A model generated the notes under the pieces. That model was not told the DNA's origin, did not search any database, and worked only from the letters and a program-made list of their open reading frames with translations. From the NCBI GenBank assembly GCA_030278955.1, contig JAOANR010000013.1, positions 40,398,191-40,462,190 of the forward strand: a stretch of DNA of 64,000 nucleotides, read 5' to 3'. A program made the position numbers and the translations under genes. The DNA is from Hygrophila difformis (taxonomy: Eukaryota; Streptophyta; Magnoliopsida; Lamiales; Acanthaceae). Shown in pieces: positions 20,673 to 31,871 of this stretch (within the stretch, counting starts at the first letter, position 1; each line of letters begins with the position of its first letter).

Positions 20673-21187
20673 TTATATATTATTGAGCTTTTGCGAATTA
20701 TTTACAGTTGCATTCATGTTTTTTTCCTATTATGTTTGGCTTGAATTTGTATTTCATGTTTTATGTAATATAAATATTTAAAGTATTATTTGGAGTTATT
20801 TATTTAAAACTATTTAAAATGTCAAATAATTAAAATAATTGAAAAATATTAATTATTTGTTATTTATTTAAAATTAAATTATTTTTATTATTGATAAATT
20901 AAAATGTAAATGATGATATAATAAATATAATAGTAAGTGGGTCCCCTAAATACCTACCTTTTGGGTATTATTGTTGGGGGAAGGGTTGGGTATTTAGGTA
21001 GAGGTATTTAACTTTTGAGGTGGCGCTGACGTGGCATCTAAATACCTGGAGTGGAGGTATTTCCACTGGAGAAGGCCTAACCTAACCTAATGATTGGAAG
21101 GTAGCACTGGCTTAATTTATTTCTTTTTAATACCAATGCACTCTTCGGAAAATACTGTTTCCATTTTCCAACGTGGCATGTCAGAAA

Positions 21188-22067
21188 TATTTTTTTTTGA
21201 AGCCGAAGCCATGAAAAAATTACAAAATAAAAAGATAAAAAGACAAGAAGCTAAAAGAAAACTAGAAAGCCAAAGACTAGTAGCGAGGGAACCACGCGCC
21301 AAATGAATCTGTCGCTAACTCCCTCAAAACCACATCCGGGGGAAAGCCCAAGTGGTATAGAATTCTTCCCTCCCCGCACCGTGCTTAGCCAAGCAATCTG
21401 CAACCTTATTTCCCTCCCGGTATAGGTGGTGGATGCTGCACTCCTCAAAGGAGGATTTAAGGTCATGAGCGCGCTGGAATAATGCCGCAAATGAATGGAA
21501 AAGATCCCATGCTTCAAAAGATTTTATAGTCACCAAAGAATCAGTGTACACGCAAATCCGCCGCACCCCCAGCTTCTTAGCATACTCAAGGCCAGCAACC
21601 AAACCAAAGAGCTCGGCATAACTGATGGTCGTACAGCCCAGGACGCCACAACCCCCCCTCCCCCCGGTCCAATGTCCGTCCTCATCCCGGATGACAAATC
21701 CATAGCCTGCCCGTCCTGAACTTCCGGCAACACTTCCATCCACATGGAGTATTTTTCCCAGCGCCTCTCTCCATTCCAATTAACCAAACGGACAAGGGCC
21801 AATAGATGGCTGCTTGCACCACCAGCGCAGTCCAAGGCTCCAGTGAGGCGGTATATGTCTCGTTGCACCAGCCACAAGGACTTCTGTTTGCCTCTAAACA
21901 CCCTTGAATTTCTCTCGATCCAAATCACCCTGACCGTCCTGATGAACATTGCCCCATACGTGTCATACATTGAACGTAAGAATTCCCTTATCTCAGCCTT
22001 GGGCATGTCCCCGCAATCTGGAGGAACCCGAATCTGGAGTGTTTTCCAAACCAAACTCGCCCATGTA
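21188..22067 (-). mobile_element. 5'-truncated LINE with RNase H domain
   Basis: An 11-base target duplication CATGTCAGAAA flanks the insert (21177-21187 and 22068-22078), and a T run at 21190-21198 is the poly(A) tail of a minus-strand retroposed copy. Coding remnants on the minus strand are a linker segment (about 22054-21775, with RTVRVIWIERNSRVF) and an RNase H domain of the RVT_3 type (21779-21324, with HVDGSVAGSSGRAGYGF, SYAELFGLVAGLEYA, YTDSL, REGNKVADCLAKHGA). They lie in different frames, so a frameshift separates them. No endonuclease or RT core is present: this is a dead 3' end. Confidence 0.85.
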
Positions 22068-22135
22068 CATGTCAGAAAGATTATTTAAAATCAAAGATAG
22101 CCCTTAATCTTTTTTTTTTAATATACATTGACCCT

Positions 22136-23196
22136 GGGAACGGTTACGGTGCGGACACTTGTCTGTGCGGACGTGCGGACAACGTCCGCAACCGTTGAAT
22201 TCGCAACTCAGCGACATGACATACGCAACTCAGCAACATAACCAACCCAATTCAGCGACGCAGCCTATGCAATTCAGCGACATTATTGTAGTCATTTCAC
22301 CGACGTTTGAAGTTAGAGTCGTTTGAAGGTTATTGGGATTTTAAACACATCTCAGCGACGGAGCCTTCACAATTCAGCGACATGGCCTATGTAATTCAGC
22401 GACATGGGCTATGCAATTTAGCGACATTGTTGTATTCATTTCAGCGACACAATTTTATACTTTCTTCATTGCTTTTTAATTGCCACAGACCCACATTTCA
22501 CGGAATCCAATAAAATTCCTCCGTTCCTTTTTAATTGCCATGGACCCACATTTCACGCAATCCAATATGCATTTTTAGTCGTTAATAACTCAAATTGCAT
22601 ACAAGTAAAACTTATGAAAATTAGATATTCTAAATCTATACGATTAGACGAATCCAACAAGATCCCTCTTGACTATATTTTATCTTATATAATTGTATTA
22701 AAAAGTCGAATCAAAAGTTACATAATGAACAGTGTCAAAAGACCATATGTGTCAATAAATAAGGAACGGAGGAAGTATATTTTTAATCCTTAATAACTCA
22801 AATTACATACGAGTAAAAATTATGAAAATTTAATATTCTAAATCTATACGATTAGACGAATCCAACAAGATTTCAATTGACTATATTTTATCTTATATAA
22901 TTGTATGAAAAAATCGAATAAAAGTTACTCAATAAACAGTAACAAAACACCATCCGTGTCAATTAATTAGGAACGGTGGAAGTACATTTCAGAGACATGG
23001 TTCTATGCATTTGAACGCATCTCAGCAACGACCCCTACACAATTCAGCGACATGTTCTATGCTATTCAGCGATAAGGCCAACAATATTCAGTGACATCGT
23101 AACCCTACAAATGTTCTTAACCGTTGGATAATGAAATTGATCAACGGCAGAGGACGCCGTCCGCACGGACGTTTTGTCCGCACCATACCATACACC
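22136..23196. mobile_element. MULE-type MITE with 10-bp target duplication
   Basis: CATTGACCCT occurs directly on both sides (22126-22135 and 23197-23206), a 10-base duplication fitting Mutator-like elements. The ends match as inverted repeats around GGTGCGGAC and TGTGCGGACG. No transposase is encoded. Both subterminal regions are filled with about 15 copies of a motif near ATTCAGCGACAT, spaced around 22 bases. A Stowaway-type MITE has inserted in the middle. Confidence 0.8.
22515..22986. mobile_element. Stowaway-like MITE plus partial second copy inside the MULE MITE
   Basis: The segment starts CCTCCGTTCCTTTTTAATTG and reaches GGAACGGAGGAAGTA at 22775. A second right half of the same family follows (to GGAACGGTGGAAGTA at 22977). 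The repeated internal block CTCAAATT..ATACGAGTAAAA shows a partial tandem copy. Confidence 0.6.
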
Positions 23197-23352
23197 CATT
23201 GACCCTTTATGTGTGTTGGAAGTTCAAAACACACAAATTACGAATATAAAAGAGATTGATAGGGGCTGACGAACCCTCGACCTCAATCATAAGGTTTGAA
23301 GTAAGAGGCACAATCACTATATCAAATCTTCATTCCCAATTATATACTTACA

Positions 23353-23753
23353 GGGGTGTATTGGATAGAGAGTGTATGAGATGTTTTTAGAGTTTGAAAG
23401 TTTGGGTGTATTCAATTTAGATTTTCAAAAGTCTTTAAAAATCTAGAGGTATTCAATACAGATTTTAAAAAGTCTTTAAAAATCTAGATGTATTCAATAC
23501 AGATTTTAAAAAGTCTTTAAAAATTTTGAGGTATTCAACAGTCTATGGATTTTAATTCTTTATAGAATTTAATGGATTCTTTTAAAAATTATAAGTATGC
23601 AAAATCTCTCCAAATTTCTATGGATTTTGTCAAGTCCGCCAAACTCTACATAGAGTCTGTACAAAAAAAAAAATCAACTCTACGTGGAGTCCATAGACTT
23701 TCTAAATCAACCGACTTTTTAAAATCCATAAAAATTTGAAACGAATACACCCC
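23353..23753. mobile_element. Small TIR element (Tourist-like candidate) with internal 48-bp repeats
   Basis: The left end AGGGGTGTATTGG and the right end CGAATACACCCCTT are inverted repeats. Inside, the unit GTATTCAATACAGATTTTAA with its following bases repeats two to three times with a 48-base period and is mirrored in the right half. TTA lies near both ends but the exact target duplication is uncertain. A related element is at 27086-27408. Confidence 0.55.
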
Positions 23754-23877
23754 TTAATTTTTAATTTATCTTATCCTATACTTAAATAAGACTGATTTTG
23801 CATTTTTTTTAATTCAGGGAAAGGGTTTCTGTCCTCGTTCAGGACCTCCCTGATCTCTGAATTCTTGAATAATATGT

Positions 23878-24890
23878 TAGGAAAATATGCCAATATAGTC
23901 CTTTATTTTTACAAAAAAGTCAAATCAGTCATTTTTTTATTTTTTGGCCCAATTGGTCCGCTACATATACTAATTACGTCCCAATCGGTCCTTCATCCAC
24001 TAATTATGCCCTAATTGCATATTTTTGGTCAATTCAGTCCTTTTTTTTCTTTAAAAATCTAAATTTGCCTGTTATTAATTTTTGCCCCCTTTCATGCAGT
24101 CCAATGCACATTTCAAAACTACTAATAACTCAAATTCGGTATAAGTAAAAATTCGATATTTATAAACTACACGACGAGACGAATCTATAAGATCCTACTT
24201 AGCTCATTTTAATTTTTATATCTATGTTTAAAATTGAAGTCAAAACAAGTCTGTGAATAGTAGCAAATTAGACAATGTAGCAAATTAAGATCCTACTATT
24301 CACACATTTGTTTTGACTTAAAGTTTAAAAATAGATATAGACCAACAGCAGTTGGCTTGAGTGGATGGGGGCTCTAGTCGCTTAAGCAAGGTCTCGGGTT
24401 CGAGCCTTGTGTATGCAGAAAACTGCTTTGGGAGAGGCGCCCTTAATTGCCCTTGCAGATCCTCGAGGGATTAGTCTTGGGTCCAATGTGGTCTGAGGAT
24501 ACCCTGGTATTCACCTAAAAAAGTTTAAAAATAGATATACAAGTTAAAATGAGCCAAGTACGATCTTGTTAGATTCGTCACGTCGTGTAGTTTATAAATA
24601 TCGAAATTTTAGAATTTTTACTTATATCGAATTTGAGTTATTAGTGGTTTGAAATGTGCATTGGACTGCATGAAAGGGGTCAAAAATTAATAACAGACCA
24701 ATTTAGAGTTTTGAAGAAAAAAAGGACTGATTTGGCCAAAAATATGTAATTATGGCATAATTAGTGGATGGATGACCGATTGGGACGTAATTAGTATATG
24801 TAGCGGACCAATTGGGCCAAAAAATAAAAAAAAGGACTGATTTGGCTTTTTTATAAAAATAAAGGACTATATTGACATTTTTTCCATAAT
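23878..24890. mobile_element. Foldback (long inverted repeat) element interrupted by a SINE
   Basis: The left arm (about 23878-24246) is repeated inverted at about 24310-24890, allowing for a 200-base SINE insertion in the right arm. Both arms carry AATATAGTCCTTTATTTTTA at their outer ends and GTCCAATGCACATTTCAAA further in. Even the roughly 60-base centre pairs partly (GTGAATAGTAG with CTACTATTCAC). No ORF is supported. It is a foldback or MITE-derived element of unknown family. Confidence 0.75.
24340..24519 (+). mobile_element. tRNA-derived SINE
   Basis: A 180-base insert is flanked by a perfect 20-base target duplication (24320-24339 and 24520-24539). Near its 5' end are an A-box-like TTGGCTTGAGTGG and a canonical B box GGTTCGAGCC (about 24399-24408) of a Pol III promoter. 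The 3' end is ACCTAAAA before the duplication. These are the defining features of a tRNA-derived SINE. Confidence 0.85.
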
Positions 24891-26666
24891 ATGTTATGTT
24901 GTACAATTTTAGTGGGGCTCTAATTAAATAGTTTTACATACTATTAATAATATAATTTTAATTCAATCAGGGATTAACTTGTATTTTTTAGAATACCTGG
25001 ATTTTGGGATAAATTTTATCAGCAATAAGTGACCGAATTTTGTGAAATTTATTTAAGAAATGATTATTTCACTAGAACCGAAATTCTTTTGAATTTTATG
25101 CTTGTAATGCTAATTAGAATTAAATGGGTATTTTTCTTTTCATCCAAAAGTTAAGGCAATTTTCCCTTTTCTTCCCCAAATCGCTCCCCTCTACGTCTCC
25201 GGCGAAGGTTTTGCTCGCGCACTTCATTTCTAAGAAATAATTCTACATCGTGATATTTTCCGTGTATACCATGCTATATTTAATTCGAAAACTGATTTAT
25301 TCAGTTTTCTCCGACAACGTTGTATTCCAGTTTATACATGTTGTATTCCAGATTATACATGTTGCATGTATGGTATAATATGATAACCACGCTTACAGTA
25401 CACTGATTTTTACTTATGTATTCAACAATGTTGATTTTATTACATTCCATACTGCAAAACGGGGACTAACATGATGTATTTGATCTAGCATGAGAAGTCG
25501 CTAACACATCATCATTTATGATGTCAACGAGTATCGAGTTTAGATCCATCATCTCATTTTGGACTGTTATGGCGGATGGTTTAAGTGCGGGATTTTTAAG
25601 TTTTTACATGATGCAATCGAGGACTAATATTTCATGCTGGATTTTTTTAGTTTAACTGCTATTTATGATTAAATGTGTAATTTATTTTCTAACCAAATGG
25701 TCAAAATACCAATGACCATTTTCCCTCTTCCAAAATTGCTCTAACGTTCCTCAGTCCGTCCAAGTCAAATCATGATAGTTTCAATATCACACCTTTTGCA
25801 TATAGGGTTTAATATGATGCATATGTCATAATTTAGATCCAACGTATCGTTCAGGGTGCTATGGCGGCTAGGGTTCTCTTTAAGTGTTGGAATGGTGGGC
25901 TACCGTCGGAGATTCCAGCAACAAGCGCCTCAATCTAATTAATTATCTAACATCATTTTTTGGCAGGGGATAATGAATAATGAATTGTGGCAATAATTAA
26001 GGAATTAATAAATATTATTTTCATAATTATTCTTGCAGCCAATATGGTATTATTGAACTCCTCCAACTAACTAGCAAGTATGCTTTAAAATTCTACACAT
26101 TCAGGATTATTCTATGTGTAGAATTTTAAAGCATTGTTTATTCAATGTTGTGTTTTGATAAATAAATTTAGATTTGCAAAAGAATTTATAGAAAAGAATA
26201 GATTAATAGGTTAGTGAAAGAATGTAATAATGAATTTGGATTTTAAAATCTATGTTTAAATTAATACTTAATAATAAAAATAGTTCATCAAAATAAGCTT
26301 ATTTCACTTGTTATTGGGCTCCACAATTAATTTTGGTCCAAATTTTAAGCCCAATAAATGGGGCCCATACAAATATGGACTACGTGACCCGGCCCAAAAA
26401 CCAAATGAATGTGCCTTTTGATAGGACATTCAATCAGACCGTGGTTCGTTGACTTCATCAATTTTGCCCAGAGCTCAAATTCATTATGAAGGCTCAATTC
26501 AATTCAATGATCCAATCTTAAAATTGAAAAGTGGCACGCAAAATTATTTTTTCCACTACAAATATATACATTTAAAGTTATTATTTTGTTCCATGGAAAA
26601 AAAAAATCATTTACTTATGAACTTTATTTTATTCTAAGTATCTAAGCGCTCACTTAATTAATAAAC
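24891..26666. other. AT-rich sequence without supported genes
   Basis: No ORF of credible coding character. A short inverted pair TTTAAAATTCTACACAT / ATGTGTAGAATTTTAAA occurs at about 26084-26130. Otherwise it looks like degraded transposon or intergenic DNA. Confidence 0.4.
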
Positions 26667-26938
26667 TACTACCTTTGTTCTCTTGAAAATGCAATATTCC
26701 CCACCTGCACGCAATCCAATACACATATTTAATGATTAATAACTCAAATTGTGCACAACGTAAAAATTATGAAAAGTTGATATTCTAAAACTACAAGATA
26801 TGACGAATCCAACAAAATCTCACTTGACTATATTTTTTCTTATATAACTATGAGAAAAATTAGAATCAAAGTTAAATAATGAATAGTAGCATAAAGTGAA
26901 ATGTTTCACTATCACAATTCACAAAAACGGAGGTAGTA
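26667..26938. mobile_element. Stowaway-like MITE
   Basis: The ends TACTACCTTTGTTCT and, in reverse, TACTACCTCCGTTTT form TIRs with TA on each side. The interior shares CAATCCAATACACAT and CTCAAATT..GTAAAAATTATGAAAA with the other MITEs of this window. Confidence 0.7.
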
Positions 26939-27085
26939 TATGTGGAGAATTTTGACTTGCTTTAACTTAAAATTTTATTTTATAGTTGGAAGTTCAAATA
27001 TATAAGAAAGCTCTTATTCATCGATTTTAAAATACTTACATTTATACGTAATTTCTTATAGGTATTTTTGGGCTTCAACTAATAA

Positions 27086-27408
27086 GAGTGTATTCAATTG
27101 AGATTTGTATGGATTTTAAAAAGTTGGTGATTTAGAAAGGCCATAGATTCCACATAAAGTTTTCAGAGTTGATTGATTTTGTATAGACTCGAGTTTGGCT
27201 GACTTTTAGAAATCTTGGATTTTTTAGAGAGATTTTGTTTAGTTATACTATTTTTTAAGAGAATCTATTAAAATCTACTATAAAGATTTAAAATCCATTG
27301 ACGGTTGAATAGTGAATACCTCAAAATTTTTAAAGATTTTTTAAAATCTGTATTGAATACATCTAAATTTTTAAAGACTTTTTAAAATCTAAATTAAATA
27401 CACCCAAC
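27086..27408. mobile_element. Small TIR element related to that at 23353
   Basis: It starts GAGTGTATTCAATTGAGATTT and ends AAATTAAATACACCCAAC, with the same GTATTCAAT / TTTTTAAAATCT building blocks as the element at 23353-23753. No coding capacity. Confidence 0.5.
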
Positions 27409-27601
27409 TTTAAAAGTCAAAAAAAAAAAATCTATACACCTCCACCCCCCAAGCTAAAAAGAAAAATCCTTGATTTATCCAGAAATATAAGCCATTAAAT
27501 CCCTAATTCTCGCATTCAAAAGTGTGTTTTGGATGTATAAAAGTGAAAAATGCTTTTGAAATATATAACTTACTAAAAAAGAAATGCTACTTTATATATA
27601 A

Positions 27602-29826
27602 TACTCCCTCCGTTTTCAAATAATTGTAACATTTCTGCATTTCACGCAATCCAATACGCATTTTTAATGCTCAATATCTCAAATTGTATAAAAGTAAAAA
27701 TTATAAAAATTTGATACTGTAATACCCTAAAAGTTAGCTATGTTGATAATATTTTGAAAGAAATAATTTAGTATTATTTCTTAAGAAAATGAAATTGAGT
27801 TAGGAAATAAGTTAATATTTTTCAAGAAGGAGATTGGTTGATAGAAATGAATTATCTTTCAAGGAAAAATAATTTGAGAAATATACTTAACCACGGGAAG
27901 ATATTCTATCAAATAAAAGTAAATATTGGACAATGGTATCAATTAGATATTATTCTCACAACCTTTATATTAAGTATAGTTAATTTTACTATCTAACATA
28001 AAATTATAAATATACTATTGCTATTAATGTTAGACTTCTATTTCACAGGTCCTGAGTTCGAATCCCATTACCTACACTAGATTTTTAATAGAAGAATAAA
28101 TAATTTTAGAATATAAGTGGTGCATTAGACTAATTTAGCTAAAGAGAATGAGAATACATATTAACAATAGTATGTTAAAAAAATAATAATAATAAATAAA
28201 TAAATAAAGAAATAAAATAAAATAGTGTGTACGTATAATAGCTAATTGAAATAAGTGGTGCAAAAATATACCACTAGTATAGTAATAACACTCACTCCAG
28301 CTGCTCAATACAATAGATAGACTGCATAGGACATGCGTAATGCGTAATTTGAAGTCTAGAAAATCAGCTTATAATAGTATTAATAAAAAAAAAATTTTAT
28401 TATGCACATTCGTGGAAGCAGCAAGTAAAGAGCTGGCAAGATAAATACACGCAGAGGAATAGAACGGCATACACGCATCATGGCGTGAGAAGGTGTACGC
28501 CATGCAAGACACTAGGATGGTGACGAGCTAAAGCTACCTGTGAAGCTAGATTAGAAGAATTATAAAAAAATTCCATTTGAACTACTATAAATACCGATGC
28601 ATGGGCTTTCATAGTACCATCACCAGCAAATTTTCATATAAAGTGGGTGTGTTTCAAGAGAGAGAGAGAGAGAGACGAGTGCATGAGGAGTTGTTAGCAG
28701 CTATTCGAGAGTATATTAGTTGAGGTATTTTCAGTCTAGTATAATAAGGCTATCGTCGGAAGAAATTGTAAGTAAATTTTTATTCTACGGGCTTTTTGTC
28801 GTAGGATTAAATTTTTGCATGTCTAAATACCTTCGTCTTTTAATAATGTTAGGGTTTTATTCATGCAATTTATTTATGCAGAGGTATTGCCCAATTATGT
28901 GTTTAACTAAATTTGGGGCTAGGCCATGCATGTGAAAAATTAAATTTCAGTATGTGGCATGTGAATTATTGAATTATTATTATGCGAGATATACCCCAGA
29001 GGTAGATATCTTCGTGAGATATTTCGTGGGTTATCCAAGGGATTCCCATGAACAGGATTGTGTTTTGACCAAGGGTCTCACAGTCATTTTCTAGATCGCA
29101 AGGTAGGGCCATCCTTGTGTACTCATATTTTGACTTCGGTCATTATGAGGGGCATGCTAGGTCCTATGAGATACCCCGGGTGTAGGCATCATAGTCGAGC
29201 TACATGTGGATTGAATTATTGCAACTGTTTTGACATGCCATTTACTGTTGAGTCGTAGTTAATTATTTTTTGTCCAAGGGATAAAAATTTCTTTACTCAG
29301 CCGATGTGCTGATAAATGTTACTTACTCACTTTTTCAGGATTTCATATTTTTGAAGCTCATTAGCATCACGGGCACGGGCAGGGGAGTCGGTATCGTTTT
29401 ATAGTGGTTATTTAAATGATATTTTACTTGTAGTTGTCGTTTTAATAGTTGGTCGCAATTATTGTAATTTTAAACTCTGATATTTTGCTAAATTAAATAT
29501 ATTTTGAAATTTAGTTAACAATTTAAATAATGTTTGTAATTATTTTAAATAGCCTTAGCACTTTTAATTAAGTTAGCCAAGGCGAGCTTAATTAGAAGTG
29601 TGGCGGTAACAACCCCGCTTTCCTTTTGGTAACTTCCGCTGTGATTTTTAAGATGGGAAAATGGGGGGTGTTACAGATACTATAAATCTACGCGATTAGA
29701 TGAATCTAACAAGATTTCACTTGACTATATTTATCTTATATAAGTGTGTAAAAAAGTTGAATAAAAGTTATTCAATGAATGTAACAACTATGCAAATATT
29801 ACATTTATTTGAAGACGGAGGGAGTA
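27602..29826. mobile_element. Stowaway-like MITE split by a solo LTR
   Basis: The left part begins TACTCCCTCCGTTTTCAAAT and the right part ends GAAGACGGAGGGAGTA. Removing the insertion at 27718-29675 plus one GATAC restores a continuous MITE of the family seen throughout the window. Confidence 0.75.
27718..29675. mobile_element. Solo LTR of a gypsy-type retrotransposon
   Basis: The 1958-base segment begins TGTAATACCCTAAAAG and ends GGGGTGTTACA. TGTAA(T/C)ACCC...GGGTGTTACA termini are frequent in plant Ty3/gypsy LTRs. It is flanked by a 5-base duplication GATAC (27713-27717 and 29676-29680). No internal region or second LTR is present. A TATA box (CTATAAATA, about 28583-28591) marks the U3/R border. 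A tRNA-like B box (GAGTTCGAATCCC, near 28050) lies in the U3 part. Confidence 0.85.
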
Positions 29827-29830
29827 GTAT

Positions 29831-30072
29831 TAGGGGTGGGAAAAAAATCTGAACCGAACCGTTGAACCGCTGATTCGAATCAAATCCGAATCGAATTTTC
29901 GGTTAACCGAGGTTTCGATTCGGTTCGATTTTGGTTTTTGTAAAATTTTACCCCCGGTTAACCGAACCGTATATTTATTAAATTTTAATTTTTTTAAATA
30001 TATAATTATATTTATATATTAGTACTTCTAAAGAATTAAAAGACATTTTACCAAAAACATAATTAAAAGACA
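29831..30072. mobile_element. hAT-like element, left end (cut by gap)
   Basis: It begins TAGGGGTGGGAAAAAAATC and continues with several CCGAACCG / CGGTTAACCG / TTCGGTTCG motifs, typical of plant non-autonomous hAT elements. It stops at the N run. The complete counterpart is at 44029-44997. Confidence 0.55.
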
Positions 30073-30572
30073 NNNNNNNNNNNNNNNNNNNNNNNNNNNN
30101 NNNNNNNNNNNNNNNNNNNNNNNNNNNNNNNNNNNNNNNNNNNNNNNNNNNNNNNNNNNNNNNNNNNNNNNNNNNNNNNNNNNNNNNNNNNNNNNNNNNN
30201 NNNNNNNNNNNNNNNNNNNNNNNNNNNNNNNNNNNNNNNNNNNNNNNNNNNNNNNNNNNNNNNNNNNNNNNNNNNNNNNNNNNNNNNNNNNNNNNNNNNN
30301 NNNNNNNNNNNNNNNNNNNNNNNNNNNNNNNNNNNNNNNNNNNNNNNNNNNNNNNNNNNNNNNNNNNNNNNNNNNNNNNNNNNNNNNNNNNNNNNNNNNN
30401 NNNNNNNNNNNNNNNNNNNNNNNNNNNNNNNNNNNNNNNNNNNNNNNNNNNNNNNNNNNNNNNNNNNNNNNNNNNNNNNNNNNNNNNNNNNNNNNNNNNN
30501 NNNNNNNNNNNNNNNNNNNNNNNNNNNNNNNNNNNNNNNNNNNNNNNNNNNNNNNNNNNNNNNNNNNNNNNN
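30073..30572. other. Assembly gap of exactly 500 N joining overlapping contigs
   Basis: 500 N. The contig before the gap ends with the same 13.7 kb with which the contig after it begins, so the true sequence probably has neither gap nor duplication here. Confidence 0.98.
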
Positions 30573-30881
30573 AAAATAGCCCAGAGAATAATTAGCAGGA
30601 GGGGCGCAAACTACCTTAAAAACTGGACTATATAGGCATCCAAGACTTATTATATCATTTTCTCTTCAAGTAAGGTGAAGATCCTCAGCCTTCACCAAAG
30701 ATCATATCTTGAGAAATCTCAAATCTAAAGCAATGTTAGAATCATTGATCTATTAATCAATTATCGTAACCTAAACAGATACTAGTATATAGCATTAATT
30801 TGACTGTAAAATGAAGTAAAACAATATGAGAAATTAAAACATAAAGCCTCCTCACAAAGAAAAGCGATTAGAGGGAATTGC

Positions 30882-31207
30882 CTGCCGATCCAAAACGAAA
30901 GTGATGCCCCGAGGACCTTGGCGGAAAAGACGCACAAGAGAGCCGGAACGAATCCGAAGAGAATTGAAGCCCCAGCCTCAAAAAAGACAGCGTAGGGCAG
31001 GCACAAAGCGAGAGTAATGGTGTGGAGTCCGACGTAAGCGGGAATTGCCCAAATCCCCAAACGATCGGACATTTCCTTCAGCCACTGCATAATGGCGGAC
31101 TTCTTACCGCTTTCCCATCCCAAGTGCTTTCCCAGCTGGGTTCTCATGAGAACCACGGCGACCAACCCAACCGCCGCCGCCGCCGCGGCGCCCCATCGTC
31201 CTCTCAT
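30882..31207 (-). pseudogene. Second copy of VTT/DedA exon 1 only
   Basis: Identical in translation to exon 1 of the gene at 13619-17007 up to WIGR and the GC donor. No exon 2 exists on this side because the second copy begins inside the intron at 30573. Most likely an assembly duplicate, not a separate pseudogene. Confidence 0.9.
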
Positions 31208-31871
31208 CCCTTTGCTGCCTTATTCACGTGGCGTGCCAGATACGGTGCCGTTGGGGTTCCGCTCAAGCCCTGTGCCCTTTCGCATGGGACTTTTCTAATA
31301 TCGATTATTTTGAAAATTAGGGGTGTCGTGTATTTTTTTTATTTTTCTTTTTAAACATAACCCCAACCTAAGGCCCACCCCAATGGTGGGTATTTGTTGA
31401 CATGGCAATGTCTAAATACCTCATGTGTAGGTATTAAGCCAATGGGGGAGGTAGGGGGAAAGTTGGAGGTAGCAAATTTGCTACCCATGCTTGCACGGGA
31501 AACAAGGCTTCTTTTGCAGCCTTTTCTGTTTTTTTTTAAAAAAAAAATTCAAATTTATTCCCCTTTGCCACATATCCGTCAACATTTATTTAGTTTTGTC
31601 ATTTTTTGATTTCATGTCGTGTTGCTTTTTTTTTTTTTTTTTAAATATATATCAATATATCCGTTTATATCAATATATCCGTTGCTATAGTTTATTTTTT
31701 TTAAAATTTTTTTTTCATGTTACCGTTTAAAATAGCCGTTGAGTATAATTTTTTTTTTATTTTTTTTATTTTTTAGTTTTACTATAAATACTCCAAACTT
31801 CACCATTTTTCCATCATCTCATATTCTCAACTTTTATTTCTTTACTTCCTATTTCTTCTCTTCTCCAAAAC

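Larger units (their letters stand above)
17172..21077 (+). mobile_element. Complete PIF/Harbinger DNA transposon
   Basis: The element is 3906 bases long with TAA target duplications (17169-17171 and 21078-21080). Its imperfect TIRs begin GGCCCACCCCAATGG and, on the reverse strand, GGCCTTCTCCAGTGG. Subterminal repeats of AAATACCT or AGGTATTT occur near both ends (about 17187-17235 and 20947-21062). Inside are the two ORFs typical of the superfamily in the same orientation: a Myb/SANT-like protein and a DDE transposase. Both ORFs are intact in this copy, so it may be autonomous. Confidence 0.92.
16373..30072. repeat. Duplicated block, first copy (ends at the assembly gap)
   Basis: From AAAATAGCCCAGAG at 16373 to AATTAAAAGACA at 30072 this 13,700-base stretch recurs as 30573-44270 with an offset of 14,200 to about 14,203. 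The first copy ends at the left edge of the N run and the second starts at its right edge. Confidence 0.95.

Noticed and set aside
28020..28080. Possible tRNA gene (GAGTTCGAATCCC)
   Set aside because: Only a B-box/T-loop-like piece is present. No acceptor stem or anticodon arm can be folded around it.
30882..31207. Independent VTT pseudogene
   Set aside because: It belongs to the duplicated contig end and is identical to the real exon 1, so it is more likely an assembly duplicate.
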